Shown one piece after another: positions 16,969 to 23,528 of a stretch of DNA of 43,666 nucleotides (position 1 is its first letter; each line of letters opens with the position of its first letter). The position numbers and the translations under genes were made by a program. The notes beneath the pieces were generated by a model that was not told where the DNA came from, did no database searches, and saw only the letters and a program-made list of their open reading frames with translations. The DNA is from DASCNA01 sp036011305 (GTDB taxonomy: Bacteria; Verrucomicrobiota; Lentisphaeria; Victivallales; GWF2-38-69): the NCBI GenBank assembly GCA_036011305.1, contig DASCNA010000097.1:1-43666 (forward strand), in the 5' to 3' direction.

Positions 16969-17199
16969 TTATTTAGTTTTATATTTCTTTAATTCTTCTG
17001 TAGTAATCGGATATTTTTTTAAGTAGTTATAGATCTTCCATTGACTAACCTGAAAATTGAATTCTTCTGTGAACTTTTTTCTTATTGAACACGTGCTATA
17101 ACCTTTTGACTTCATCATTACAATTTCATTTCTGTAATCATCTAAATTGATAATTTCGGGCATTGCGTTAATTCTGGATCTTATTTCCTCTAAATTCAT
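16969..17199 (-). CDS. Small HTH DNA-binding protein, 76 aa
   Basis: This short basic protein has an evident helix-turn-helix (MMKSKGYSTCSIRKKFTEEF, then VSQWKIYNYLKKYP), similar in style to small plasmid regulators. It lies at the head of the secretion operon, 85 bp upstream of the pilin gene and in the same direction. Two tandem copies of an 11-bp sequence lie 13 bp upstream of its start, so self-regulation is likely. It may control the operon or act as an accessory transfer protein. I recognise no named family. Confidence 0.65.
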   Translation of the reverse strand: MNLEEIRSRINAMPEIINLDDYRNEIVMMKSKGYSTCSIRKKFTEEFNFQVSQWKIYNYLKKYPITTEELKKYKTK

Positions 17200-17211
17200 T
17201 TGCTAACTCTT

Positions 17212-17246
17212 TTTAAATATGCTTTAAATATGCTAATATGTTTAAA
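17212..17246 (-). promoter_or_regulatory. Tandem 11-bp repeats upstream of the HTH gene, candidate operator
   Basis: TTTAAATATGC occurs at 17212-17222 and again at 17223-17233 without a gap. A related TAATATGTTTAAA follows at 17234-17246. One helical turn of spacing and the place just upstream of a small HTH gene at the head of the secretion operon fit a regulator-binding site. Confidence 0.45.
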
Positions 17247-17294
17247 AATCATAGAAACAATATATAATATCACTAAAGTCATATTACAAGACAT

Positions 17295-17370
17295 GTTTTT
17301 TGTTTTTTTTTGTTTTTTTTGTTTTTTTTTGTAATTTTATGATTTATTATGATTTTATAGTTTTTTTTTT
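17295..17370 (+). promoter_or_regulatory. Phased T-tracts between divergent regulator genes
   Basis: Between 17295 and 17331 the plus strand reads G-T6-G-T9-G-T8-G-T9-G, and a further T10 run lies at 17361-17370, just before the ribosome site (GAGGAG) of the XRE gene. The T-runs repeat about every 9-10 bases, close to one helical turn, so the DNA should be intrinsically bent or stiff. The divergent promoters of the secretion operon and the XRE gene must lie in or beside it. The tract could also vary in length by slippage. Confidence 0.4.
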
Positions 17371-17392
17371 GATATAGGTTGAGGAGAGAATA

Positions 17393-17893
17393 ATGGGGAT
17401 ACCCCTTAAAGAATTTATTGAAATAATTGATAGACACTGCAAGCTTAATAATCTTACTAAAGCTAAGCTTGCAAGTGATGCCGGGATAAAGTACCAAACT
17501 CTTATGTCTTATTTTAATGGTAGAAGAAATAGTGTTTCAGATAGTATTGAAACAGCCTTTTCAGACATAATTAAACTTTACCGTAAAGAAGTTAAATCAG
17601 CTTCCTTAATCAATAATGAATATATAGTTAATATGTTTAACATTCTTCCCGATGAATCAAAAGGCTATATTATGTATTTTATGCTGAAATCTCTAGGCAC
17701 TAAAGATAGTAATCATGTTTTAGATTATGCATATTCAATACTCTCAGATGAGAAAAAGAAAGCTTTTGAATATCATTTACTTGAGGTAGGAAAAGTAGTT
17801 TTGCAATCAAGAGAAGAAGAACTAATGCATGAAGTTTCACCTGAAACAAGAAAAGAATTAGAAAAAGAAATAATTAACTTAGATTCAGTTTGA
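17393..17893 (+). CDS. XRE-like HTH regulator, 166 aa
   Basis: Residues 5-60 form a helix-turn-helix of the XRE/Cro type (CKLNNLTKAKLASDAGIKYQ, then LMSYFNGRR). The C-terminal 100 residues are helical and have no recognised ligand or protease domain. GAGGAG lies 6 nt upstream of the ATG. The gene is divergent from the secretion operon and is the best local candidate for its regulator. Its 3' end overlaps by 9 bp a convergent small gene at 17885. Confidence 0.7.
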   Translation: MGIPLKEFIEIIDRHCKLNNLTKAKLASDAGIKYQTLMSYFNGRRNSVSDSIETAFSDIIKLYRKEVKSASLINNEYIVNMFNILPDESKGYIMYFMLKSLGTKDSNHVLDYAYSILSDEKKKAFEYHLLEVGKVVLQSREEELMHEVSPETRKELEKEIINLDSV

Positions 17894-18037
17894 TAGATGC
17901 TGAAAGCTATGATCCAATTCAAAAGTATACCTTGTTTTAGTGGAATTAAGCTTTGATTTATAGACTTCAATCATGTGTAAATGTTTTTTATAAGAACTAA
18001 TGTAAACTTGTCTTTTTTCTTGGTGATTAATATTCAT
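17885..18037 (-). CDS. Small conserved protein, 50 aa, paralogue of the gene at 38050
   Basis: This short gene starts MNINHQEKRQVYISSYKKHL and continues HMIEVYKSKL. A strong ribosome site (AAGGGAG) lies 6 nt before the ATG. The first 30 residues match a second gene at 38050-38196 at 24 of 30 positions, while the C-terminal ends diverge. Both copies lie on the minus strand downstream of the same kind of HATPase gene, so the pairing is conserved within this molecule. It is soluble and rich in His, Lys and Tyr. Function unknown; a partner or modulator of the HATPase is a reasonable guess. The stop of the preceding small membrane gene directly abuts this ATG. Confidence 0.7.
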   Translation of the reverse strand: MNINHQEKRQVYISSYKKHLHMIEVYKSKLNSTKTRYTFELDHSFQHLSN

Positions 18038-18181
18038 TTAATACTCCCTTCCCCACATTTTAAATATATACTTTCTATTTAAATTCCTACTTTTACAAAA
18101 ATTTCTGTTTATATCTATAATTACCCATGCTATTAAACCAATTAAAATAACATCAAAACATATTAAAATCGTAGTAATCAT
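18038..18181 (-). CDS. Small single-span membrane protein, 47 aa
   Basis: The frame starts MITTILICFDVILIGLIAWV and ends in a basic tail (KSRNLNRKYIFKMWGREY). One hydrophobic helix covers residues 3-22. A good ribosome site (AGAGG, 7 nt upstream) lies inside the end of the HATPase gene, one base separates that stop from this ATG, and its own TAA is followed at once by the ATG of the 50-residue protein. This tight spacing argues for a real gene in a three-gene operon. The paralogous cassette at 38 kb has no counterpart in the 35-bp gap there. Confidence 0.55.
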   Translation of the reverse strand: MITTILICFDVILIGLIAWVIIDINRNFCKSRNLNRKYIFKMWGREY

Positions 18182-18182
18182 C

Positions 18183-18946
18183 TTATACCTCTTGTCTTTT
18201 ATTTTTTATTGCAGCTTCAATAATAACTTGGAGAATATTGTGTCCTCCTACTCGATGATAATTGATTCTTTTTGCTAGTTGTTTTACTATATGTATGCCG
18301 AGTCCCCCTATCAGCATATCATCAACTGATTTAACTATTACCGGAACTTTAGATTCCATTGGATTAAACTTATCTCCATAATCTTCTATATTAATAATCA
18401 TTGAATTATTTATATAGTTTAATGACAAATTAATATCTTCCTGGTTCATAGCATATTTTAAAATATTACTCACGAGTTCTTCTAATATTGGGTACATCTA
18501 AACATAGGGGGGTAAATCGTCATAGGATTTGATCTATATTACATTATGTTAGCCTCAAATATAGCTATAAAAAGGGAATTTTTCATCTCCTATTTTTTTA
18601 TATCTAAATGAACCTTTAAATTGGGAAAAATAAATCAGTTCATAAAAGTAACTGCCTATCAAGTTATTATTCCTTTGATTAACTTGACCACAAATATTTA
18701 CTGAATTTTATCAATTACCAGCTTAATTTGTGTCTAAAACTTTAAGTCCAGAATAACCTCCGTTTTTCTGAACTAAACTCTATGACGATTTACCTCCCTT
18801 TGTTTAGATTGACCCAATATTAAAATTGTTTCATACACAGTGTTGAAATCAAAATTTAAAGAATCTAGATCTGATTTTATGTTATCAAAATTAATTTCAT
18901 GATATTTAGTTTTTGAATCTATTTTATAAATTAATGATTCCATCAT
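18183..18946 (-). pseudogene. RsbW-like HATPase (anti-sigma type) gene split by a MITE
   Basis: The N-terminal part (18822-18946) and C-terminal part (18183-18483) are separated by a 326-bp insertion. Removing it with one copy of the 6-bp duplication joins the frame as TILILEELVSNILKY, matching TILVIEEIITNILKY of the intact paralogue at 38232. The C-terminal part keeps the N box (EELVSNILKY), the G1 box (DYGDKF) and the G2 region (GGLGIHIVK) of Bergerat-fold ATPases. The family binds ATP and holds sigma factors or phosphorylates STAS partners. An ATG created at the insertion edge (18497) could still make a 104-residue ATP-binding fragment. The start at 18946 is the ATG aligning with the paralogue; an in-frame TTG lies at 18955. 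Confidence 0.85.
18490..18815. mobile_element. MITE-like insertion with 36-bp terminal inverted repeats
   Basis: The ends 18490-18525 and 18780-18815 are inverted repeats matching at 32 of 36 positions (outer end GGGT, inner core GGTAAATCGTCATAG). AATATT is duplicated on both sides (18484-18489 and 18816-18821). Because AATATT is a palindrome, the duplication could instead be TA with ends beginning TTGGGT, as in IS630/mariner-type elements. The 326-bp body holds no transposase frame, so it would need an enzyme supplied in trans. It interrupts a HATPase gene whose uninterrupted sequence is recovered exactly on removal. Confidence 0.85.
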
Positions 18947-19145
18947 AATTGCCAATTATAGTTGATATTATATGCGTACCTATATTTAGTCCTTTGATAC
19001 GTTCCCTTCTTCTTGTTGTACGTTAGTTATTTAACTGTCCTTTTTAGTAATATGTCTTCTTTAGCTTTTGTCACTTTGTTTTGTCGTTATATGTTTTTGA
19101 TTTCACCGTATTACAATTACACAATATTTAAATATTACAATTAAT

Positions 19146-19173
19146 TTGCATAAAAAATGCAATTAAATTGCAA
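19146..19173. promoter_or_regulatory. Two overlapping 17-bp palindromes upstream of the radical SAM operon
   Basis: TTGCATAAAAAATGCAA (19146-19162) is a perfect 6-5-6 palindrome. ATGCAATTAAATTGCAA (19157-19173) overlaps it and matches the same pattern with one mismatch. They lie 26 bp upstream of the likely -35 box. The same 17-bp pattern occurs at 21499 and, less well, at 22257, each at a promoter of a neighbouring gene. The S24-type repressor encoded at 21557 is the likely binder. The remainder of 18947-19145 shows no gene. Confidence 0.65.
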
Positions 19174-19199
19174 AAAAAAATATATTACACACGGTTTTA

Positions 19200-19227
19200 T
19201 TGTATTTATAAATTTTTTACTTATAAT
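19200..19227 (+). promoter_or_regulatory. Sigma70-type promoter for the radical SAM/MFS operon
   Basis: TTGTAT (19200-19205) and TATAAT (19222-19227) are separated by 16 bp. A ribosome site AAGAGG follows 10 nt before the ATG at 19251. Fit to the bacterial consensus is good, and the paired palindromes lie just upstream. Confidence 0.5.
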
Positions 19228-19250
19228 TTCTAAATAAGAGGTAAGTAATT

Positions 19251-20327
19251 ATGATTGAAAATGATAAGTATTATAGAAACAAGCGGTTACATGGGAAAAC
19301 TTTTGCAAATGCTTTTATCTATATAGATGAAAAATGTAATATGTTTTGCAAACATTGTTATTTAGGAGAAAGATTATCAAACCCGAAGAAAATGAGCCGG
19401 CAGCAGATTGTTGATTTTCTTATGTTTTTTAAAGTTCATTTGACTAAGAAATGTACAATCATAGGAGGAGAACCAACTCTTTCAGATGATTTGTTTTTTA
19501 CAATAAAAAAAATAAATGAATTTGGAATGGATTGTATTTTGGATACTAATGGTTGGTTTAATCAATCGTTATATGATCATATCTCACATACTGAATTAGA
19601 ATACTTATCTTTCAGTTTGGATAGTGCTTCTGCAGAGTATCATGACTCTCAAAGAAGAAAAGGTAGCTTTCAAAAAGCAGTTGCAAATATAAAATATGCA
19701 ATAAAAAAAGGTTTTTGTGTAAGAATCATCCCTACGATAACAAAAAGGAACCAACACTGTGCAAATGATATTTTGAAACTTGGTGAACAACTAGGGGTTT
19801 CAAGTGTCAATTTTCATTCTGTAACCAGAGCAGGTAATGCAAAACAACGCTCTGAAGATATTTGCCTTGAACCAGAAGAATGGATAAAATTTTATGCTGA
19901 TTTAGAAACGCATAAAAATAAATATTCTTTTAATATTTGGTATCCTCCTACATATGCCTACAAAAATGATTTAATTAAGTTTAACGAAAAAGGATATAAA
20001 GGTTGTGTTGGCCGAACAATTGACCGAATATCTGTCTTCCCAAATAATACTTGTTATATATGTTCATTATTTTTTGATGAAGACAAAGAACATCATGGGA
20101 AAAGCAATGGATATTTTGGTAAATTTGAAAACAGAAAATTCTTACTTAATTTTGATGACAATAATGAAATGAATCACTTTATAAATACTATCTCCAAATG
20201 TTATAGTTGCGATTATGTTTCTATTTGCTATCGCGGTTGTCCCTTTGAACAATCTATTGATAATGAATCTTTTTGTGATGAACATAAAATCTTTCCGATG
20301 TGTCGGTTATGGAAAACCCAAGTATAA
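19251..20327 (+). CDS. Radical SAM protein with SPASM domain
   Basis: This 358-residue enzyme has the radical SAM cysteine motif CNMFCKHC (C29, C33, C36) and the SAM-contact motif IIGGEPTL. The C-terminal SPASM domain shows C317-x2-C320-x5-C326-x3-C330-x11-C342 plus C351, the spacing that binds auxiliary iron-sulfur clusters. Family members modify peptides or proteins (RiPP maturases, anaerobic sulfatase maturases) or small molecules. The gene overlaps the start of an MFS transporter, suggesting a make-and-export pair. I found no convincing precursor peptide gene within 250 bp upstream or in the gaps downstream. The leader region carries two palindromic operators. Family certain; substrate unknown. 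Confidence 0.9.
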   Translation: MIENDKYYRNKRLHGKTFANAFIYIDEKCNMFCKHCYLGERLSNPKKMSRQQIVDFLMFFKVHLTKKCTIIGGEPTLSDDLFFTIKKINEFGMDCILDTNGWFNQSLYDHISHTELEYLSFSLDSASAEYHDSQRRKGSFQKAVANIKYAIKKGFCVRIIPTITKRNQHCANDILKLGEQLGVSSVNFHSVTRAGNAKQRSEDICLEPEEWIKFYADLETHKNKYSFNIWYPPTYAYKNDLIKFNEKGYKGCVGRTIDRISVFPNNTCYICSLFFDEDKEHHGKSNGYFGKFENRKFLLNFDDNNEMNHFINTISKCYSCDYVSICYRGCPFEQSIDNESFCDEHKIFPMCRLWKTQV

Positions 20328-21508
20328 AATATAATATCATCAAGTATTATCTGTTTTCCTTCATGCTGGGATTATATTTCTATTTACCGGTTTTTGTTTT
20401 ATTCTTTCAGTCAAAAGGGTTAGGCTATGCGGAAATATTAATTTTATTTGCTTTTCAATCTTTAATGCAATTGATCTTTGAAATACCTTGTGGAAGCTTA
20501 TCAGATTCAATAGGACGGAAAATTTCATTATGTGTAGGATCTGTACTTTATACACTTGCTTTTTTAGTCATATTTATAGGTAATTCTTTTTATTTGTTTT
20601 TAGTAGGATTTTGTTTTCTAGGTTTATCGAAAGCTTTTATTTCCGGAAGTGATTCAGCCTTTATTTTTGATACACTGTATATACTTAAAATAGAAGATAA
20701 ATATAAAAAAGTGGAAGGAAAAGCACGAGGGCTTTCTTTATTTGGAATGGCATTAGGGGCATTATGTGGTGGATATATTGGCTACATAGACATGAGCTAT
20801 AATATGCTTTTTACTGCTTTTGGTGGTTTGTTAAGTATAATTATAGCCTCTTTATTTGTTGAACCTAATATTCATCATGAAGAGAGATGTAATGAAAGCA
20901 AAAATTTTTTACTTATTGGATTTAGAGCACTTCAAGCAACTAGAAAAAAATCAGACGTTTTAATAGTTGTACTATTATCATCTGTTCTATTAGCTTTTAT
21001 GCAGGTAAGCCACAGATTTTTTCAACCTTATCTTATCGAATCAAATATCAGCATACAGTATTTTGGTTACATTTATACCATATGGATGCTCTTTGGAAGC
21101 TTTAGTGCTATTATCGCTCATTATATAGATGAAAAATTAGGGATTTTGTGTTCGTTGATTTTATTATTTTTATTAACTACGGGGTATATTTTGTATATGG
21201 GAATAATAGCCAATTACATGGGGTTAATTATTATTTTGGCTGGAGAGTTTACATGGGGAGCCACAATTCCAATTGTATATGATTATGTAAATAAAAATAC
21301 AAAGTCATCAATTAGAGCAACTGTGATTTCATTTTTTGGCTTTTCTAAAGGAATTATACTTATCGGAGCTGCTCCTTTTTATGGATATTTAGCTGATTTA
21401 TACTCTTTTAAGATATCTTTATGTCTGCAATCAGCCTCTGTTTTTATTATTGGAATATTACTGTTATTTCTCTTTAAGCAAAAATATCGAATAGTTTCTT
21501 GCAAATAA
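20300..21508 (+). CDS. MFS transporter, 12 TM, exporter-like
   Basis: This 402-residue membrane protein has about twelve helices. The MFS motif A lies between helices 2 and 3 (CGSLSDSIGRKISL), and a GxxLGxxxGG-like stretch (FGMALGALCGGYIGY) follows in helix 5, as in drug and metabolite efflux members. The track-length start is GTG at 20300; an ATG at 20309 is as likely, and both overlap the radical SAM gene, so the two are translationally coupled. The overlap suggests it exports the product of that enzyme, or confers resistance to it. Its stop lies inside the operator for the next gene. Confidence 0.85.
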   Translation: MSVMENPSIKYNIIKYYLFSFMLGLYFYLPVFVLFFQSKGLGYAEILILFAFQSLMQLIFEIPCGSLSDSIGRKISLCVGSVLYTLAFLVIFIGNSFYLFLVGFCFLGLSKAFISGSDSAFIFDTLYILKIEDKYKKVEGKARGLSLFGMALGALCGGYIGYIDMSYNMLFTAFGGLLSIIIASLFVEPNIHHEERCNESKNFLLIGFRALQATRKKSDVLIVVLLSSVLLAFMQVSHRFFQPYLIESNISIQYFGYIYTIWMLFGSFSAIIAHYIDEKLGILCSLILLFLLTTGYILYMGIIANYMGLIIILAGEFTWGATIPIVYDYVNKNTKSSIRATVISFFGFSKGIILIGAAPFYGYLADLYSFKISLCLQSASVFIIGILLLFLFKQKYRIVSCK

Positions 21509-21537
21509 ATTGCATTTATAGTATATTTTTATATATT
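21499..21537 (+). promoter_or_regulatory. 17-bp operator overlapping the -35 box of the S24-type repressor gene
   Basis: TTGCAAATAAATTGCAT (21499-21515) matches the palindromes at 19146. Its right half supplies a -35 box, TTGCAT (21510-21515). A -10 box, TATATT (21532-21537), follows 16 bp on, and the repressor ATG is at 21557. An operator covering -35 suggests autorepression. No clear ribosome site is seen before the ATG. Confidence 0.6.
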
Positions 21538-21556
21538 CTAAATATTTTGGATTATT

Positions 21557-22207
21557 ATGACATCAAACATTGAAGTACTAAACACACCAGGAGAAATTGT
21601 AAAGAATTTAATATTTCTCCACGATATAAATAATGTAACCTTAGCAGAAGCTATTGGTGTTCACGCTTCTACAATAGGACGATTGGTTGAAGGGTATACA
21701 AAAAACCCCAAGGATAAATTATTAAGACCAATTGCAGATTATTTCTCGTTAACACTTGATCAGCTCAAAGGTTTAAATCCAATTCCTTGGAATACTATCA
21801 AGGAGTCAATATTTGGAAACACAAGAAGGTTACCAGTATATTCTTGGATAAAGGCAGACGAATGGGTTCAAGAAATAAGTGATTCTGGAACACTTAAAAC
21901 AGTAATAACAGATAAAGAATTGCCTGATGATGCATTTACAATGGAAGTGAAAGATTCTTCAATGGAGCCTCTTTTTCCAAAGGGAACTAAAATCGTTTGC
22001 AATCCTCATAAAGAAATTCGCGATAGGGCATACATACTTGTTCGTCAAAAAAATATTGAAGCTGTTATATTCAGGCAGGTTTTGATTGATGGTGAATATA
22101 AATTTTTAAAACCATTAAATAAAGATCTACCAAGTCATCAAATGAGAGTAATGGAAGATGAAGACGAATATATTGGTACGATTGTTGAATCCAAAATTGA
22201 ATTTTAA
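21557..22207 (+). CDS. XRE/S24-type (LexA/CI-like) repressor, protease site altered
   Basis: Residues 10-70 form an XRE helix-turn-helix (NVTLAEAIGVHASTIGRLVE) followed by LLRPIADYFSLTLDQLKGLN. Residues 90-215 form an S24 domain. The nucleophile position is kept (S135 in VKDSSMEPLF), but the catalytic lysine is replaced by arginine (R173 in IFRQVL), and no Ala-Gly cleavage site is evident. It is therefore probably a dimerising repressor that does not cleave itself, responding to something other than the usual RecA switch. Palindromes at its own promoter, at the radical SAM operon and before the gene at 22319 are the likely targets. A divergent paralogue lies at 39035. Confidence 0.85.
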   Translation: MTSNIEVLNTPGEIVKNLIFLHDINNVTLAEAIGVHASTIGRLVEGYTKNPKDKLLRPIADYFSLTLDQLKGLNPIPWNTIKESIFGNTRRLPVYSWIKADEWVQEISDSGTLKTVITDKELPDDAFTMEVKDSSMEPLFPKGTKIVCNPHKEIRDRAYILVRQKNIEAVIFRQVLIDGEYKFLKPLNKDLPSHQMRVMEDEDEYIGTIVESKIEF

Positions 22208-22256
22208 TGTTTTTATTAGATATAAGGTCATAAAAGATTAAGTTCAGTCAAGTAAT

Positions 22257-22284
22257 TTGCAAATTAGTGTAAAATATTTATAGT
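22257..22284 (+). promoter_or_regulatory. Degenerate 17-bp operator with promoter before the 22319 gene
   Basis: TTGCAAATTAGTGTAAA (22257-22273) has one perfect half-site and one degraded half-site of the 17-bp pattern. The left half acts as the -35 box (TTGCAA, 22257-22262), with TATAGT (22279-22284) as -10 after 16 bp. The geometry is the same as at 21499, so the downstream gene probably belongs to the same regulon. Confidence 0.45.
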
Positions 22285-22318
22285 ATTGTACTTGTTTCCT
22301 AAACTAAAGAGTAATACT

Positions 22319-22852
22319 ATGAGTACTAATGTCACTGCAAAAAATAGATCTTGTTTTATCAAGGCATCTAATTTTTTAAAAAAATCCTTGGAAAAATTAG
22401 CCTTTAAAGATTCTTATATAGAATATCCTTATAGGCTTTTGAAAATCACTGAAGTTTCTGAATACGAATATATATTTCTCATACAAATATCAAAAATGAA
22501 TAAAGTCTTTCAAATTAATGCATTCGAATTTCCTAAAAAAACAGATTTTGTTAATTCATTTTCACCTTCTGATATTTTATTAATGTATGATTACGTCAAA
22601 AAAGTTGAATTAGCTCCTCAAGAAAAAATTTGTGGTTATGATCAAGATTCGAATACAGTTACATTTAGGAGTATTAGAACAAAAAAATTAATTAAAAAAA
22701 ATCTGTTTGAAGTAACGAATAACGATATTGATCAAATGTCTGGTAACGATGCAGCTAAAATAACTTTTCTAAAAAATGAAATTGTTTTTAAAGAAGAAGA
22801 AAAAGAAAAACAAGATTTAATTAATCTTTTGAAGAAAAGACAAAAGGATTAA
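22319..22852 (+). CDS. Protein of unknown function, 177 aa
   Basis: I do not recognise this protein. It is soluble, Lys- and Glu-rich, with a folded-looking N-terminal 130 residues (beta strands around YPYRLLKITEVSEYEYIFLI) and a charged helical tail ending KEEEKEKQDLINLLKKRQ. I chose ATG 22319 because AAAGAG lies 8 nt upstream; an in-frame TTG at 22286 would extend it by 11 residues but overlaps the promoter. Its promoter carries a copy of the operator found at the radical SAM and repressor genes. The last 32 bp overlap the convergent transporter gene. Confidence 0.6.
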   Translation: MSTNVTAKNRSCFIKASNFLKKSLEKLAFKDSYIEYPYRLLKITEVSEYEYIFLIQISKMNKVFQINAFEFPKKTDFVNSFSPSDILLMYDYVKKVELAPQEKICGYDQDSNTVTFRSIRTKKLIKKNLFEVTNNDIDQMSGNDAAKITFLKNEIVFKEEEKEKQDLINLLKKRQKD

Positions 22853-23528
22853 ACCGAATTTTTTCTTCATAAACATCTATTTTCTCAAAGTTTCTAATAA
22901 CTCTTATTACATATGTTGTTGGGATAATTAGAATACAACCAAATAGAAGCATAAAAATATAAACTGAAAAAGACATTTCAATAACAGTTATTATACTTTC
23001 TCTTCCAGCAAAAGCAAAAATGACACTAATTGATGCTATTATGAATTCAGACGCTATTAAGGCTACCATGCCCCTGAACCAAAACCTTTTACCATGCATT
23101 TTAACTTTCATCTTTGATATGATCCAGACATTCGTAAAACTTGAACAAATATCAGCAAATATAGAAGATAAAACAAATCTGAGAACGGCTCCTAATGTAA
23201 ATGTGATAGCTTTCGTTTGATATGGAGTGTTTAAGCCGGGCATATATACCATTAATACCACTAAAGAAGCGAAAATAGTTTCAGTGATAATACCAAACCA
23301 AATAATCTTTTTCATTATCGCATAACCATATACTTCTGCAATAGTGTCAGAAATTATGTAGGTTAGTGGATATAAAACTGCTGCTGAGTTTAAAATAAAA
23401 ACTCTATAACCGACTATTTTATAGCCTACTGCTGAACAAGCACATAAAATAGCTATATATAACATAGCTAAAAAGAGCAAACATCTGCTATTGGGTGTAA
23501 ATGATTTTCTTACATAAACATCTTTCAT
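22821..23528 (-). CDS. VUT/YhhQ-family (DUF165) queuosine-precursor-type transporter
   Basis: This 235-residue protein has about six membrane helices and the family signature LTYIISDTIAEVYGYA near residue 56. E. coli YhhQ of this family imports 7-cyano-7-deazaguanine (preQ0) and preQ1 for queuosine in tRNA; members in bacteria without the synthesis pathway scavenge precursors. Its start overlaps the adenosine deaminase stop by 4 nt, so the two are co-translated. The pairing suggests uptake and processing of a purine-like compound or queuosine breakdown product. Family call strong; exact substrate not shown. Confidence 0.85.
   Translation of the reverse strand: MKDVYVRKSFTPNSRCLLFLAMLYIAILCACSAVGYKIVGYRVFILNSAAVLYPLTYIISDTIAEVYGYAIMKKIIWFGIITETIFASLVVLMVYMPGLNTPYQTKAITFTLGAVLRFVLSSIFADICSSFTNVWIISKMKVKMHGKRFWFRGMVALIASEFIIASISVIFAFAGRESIITVIEMSFSVYIFMLLFGCILIIPTTYVIRVIRNFEKIDVYEEKIRFNPFVFSSKD

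Noticed and set aside
19051..19143. 30-codon frame starting ATGTCTTCT upstream of the radical SAM gene as a precursor peptide
   Set aside because: No ribosome site, upstream of the likely promoter and operators, and no leader or core-like pattern.
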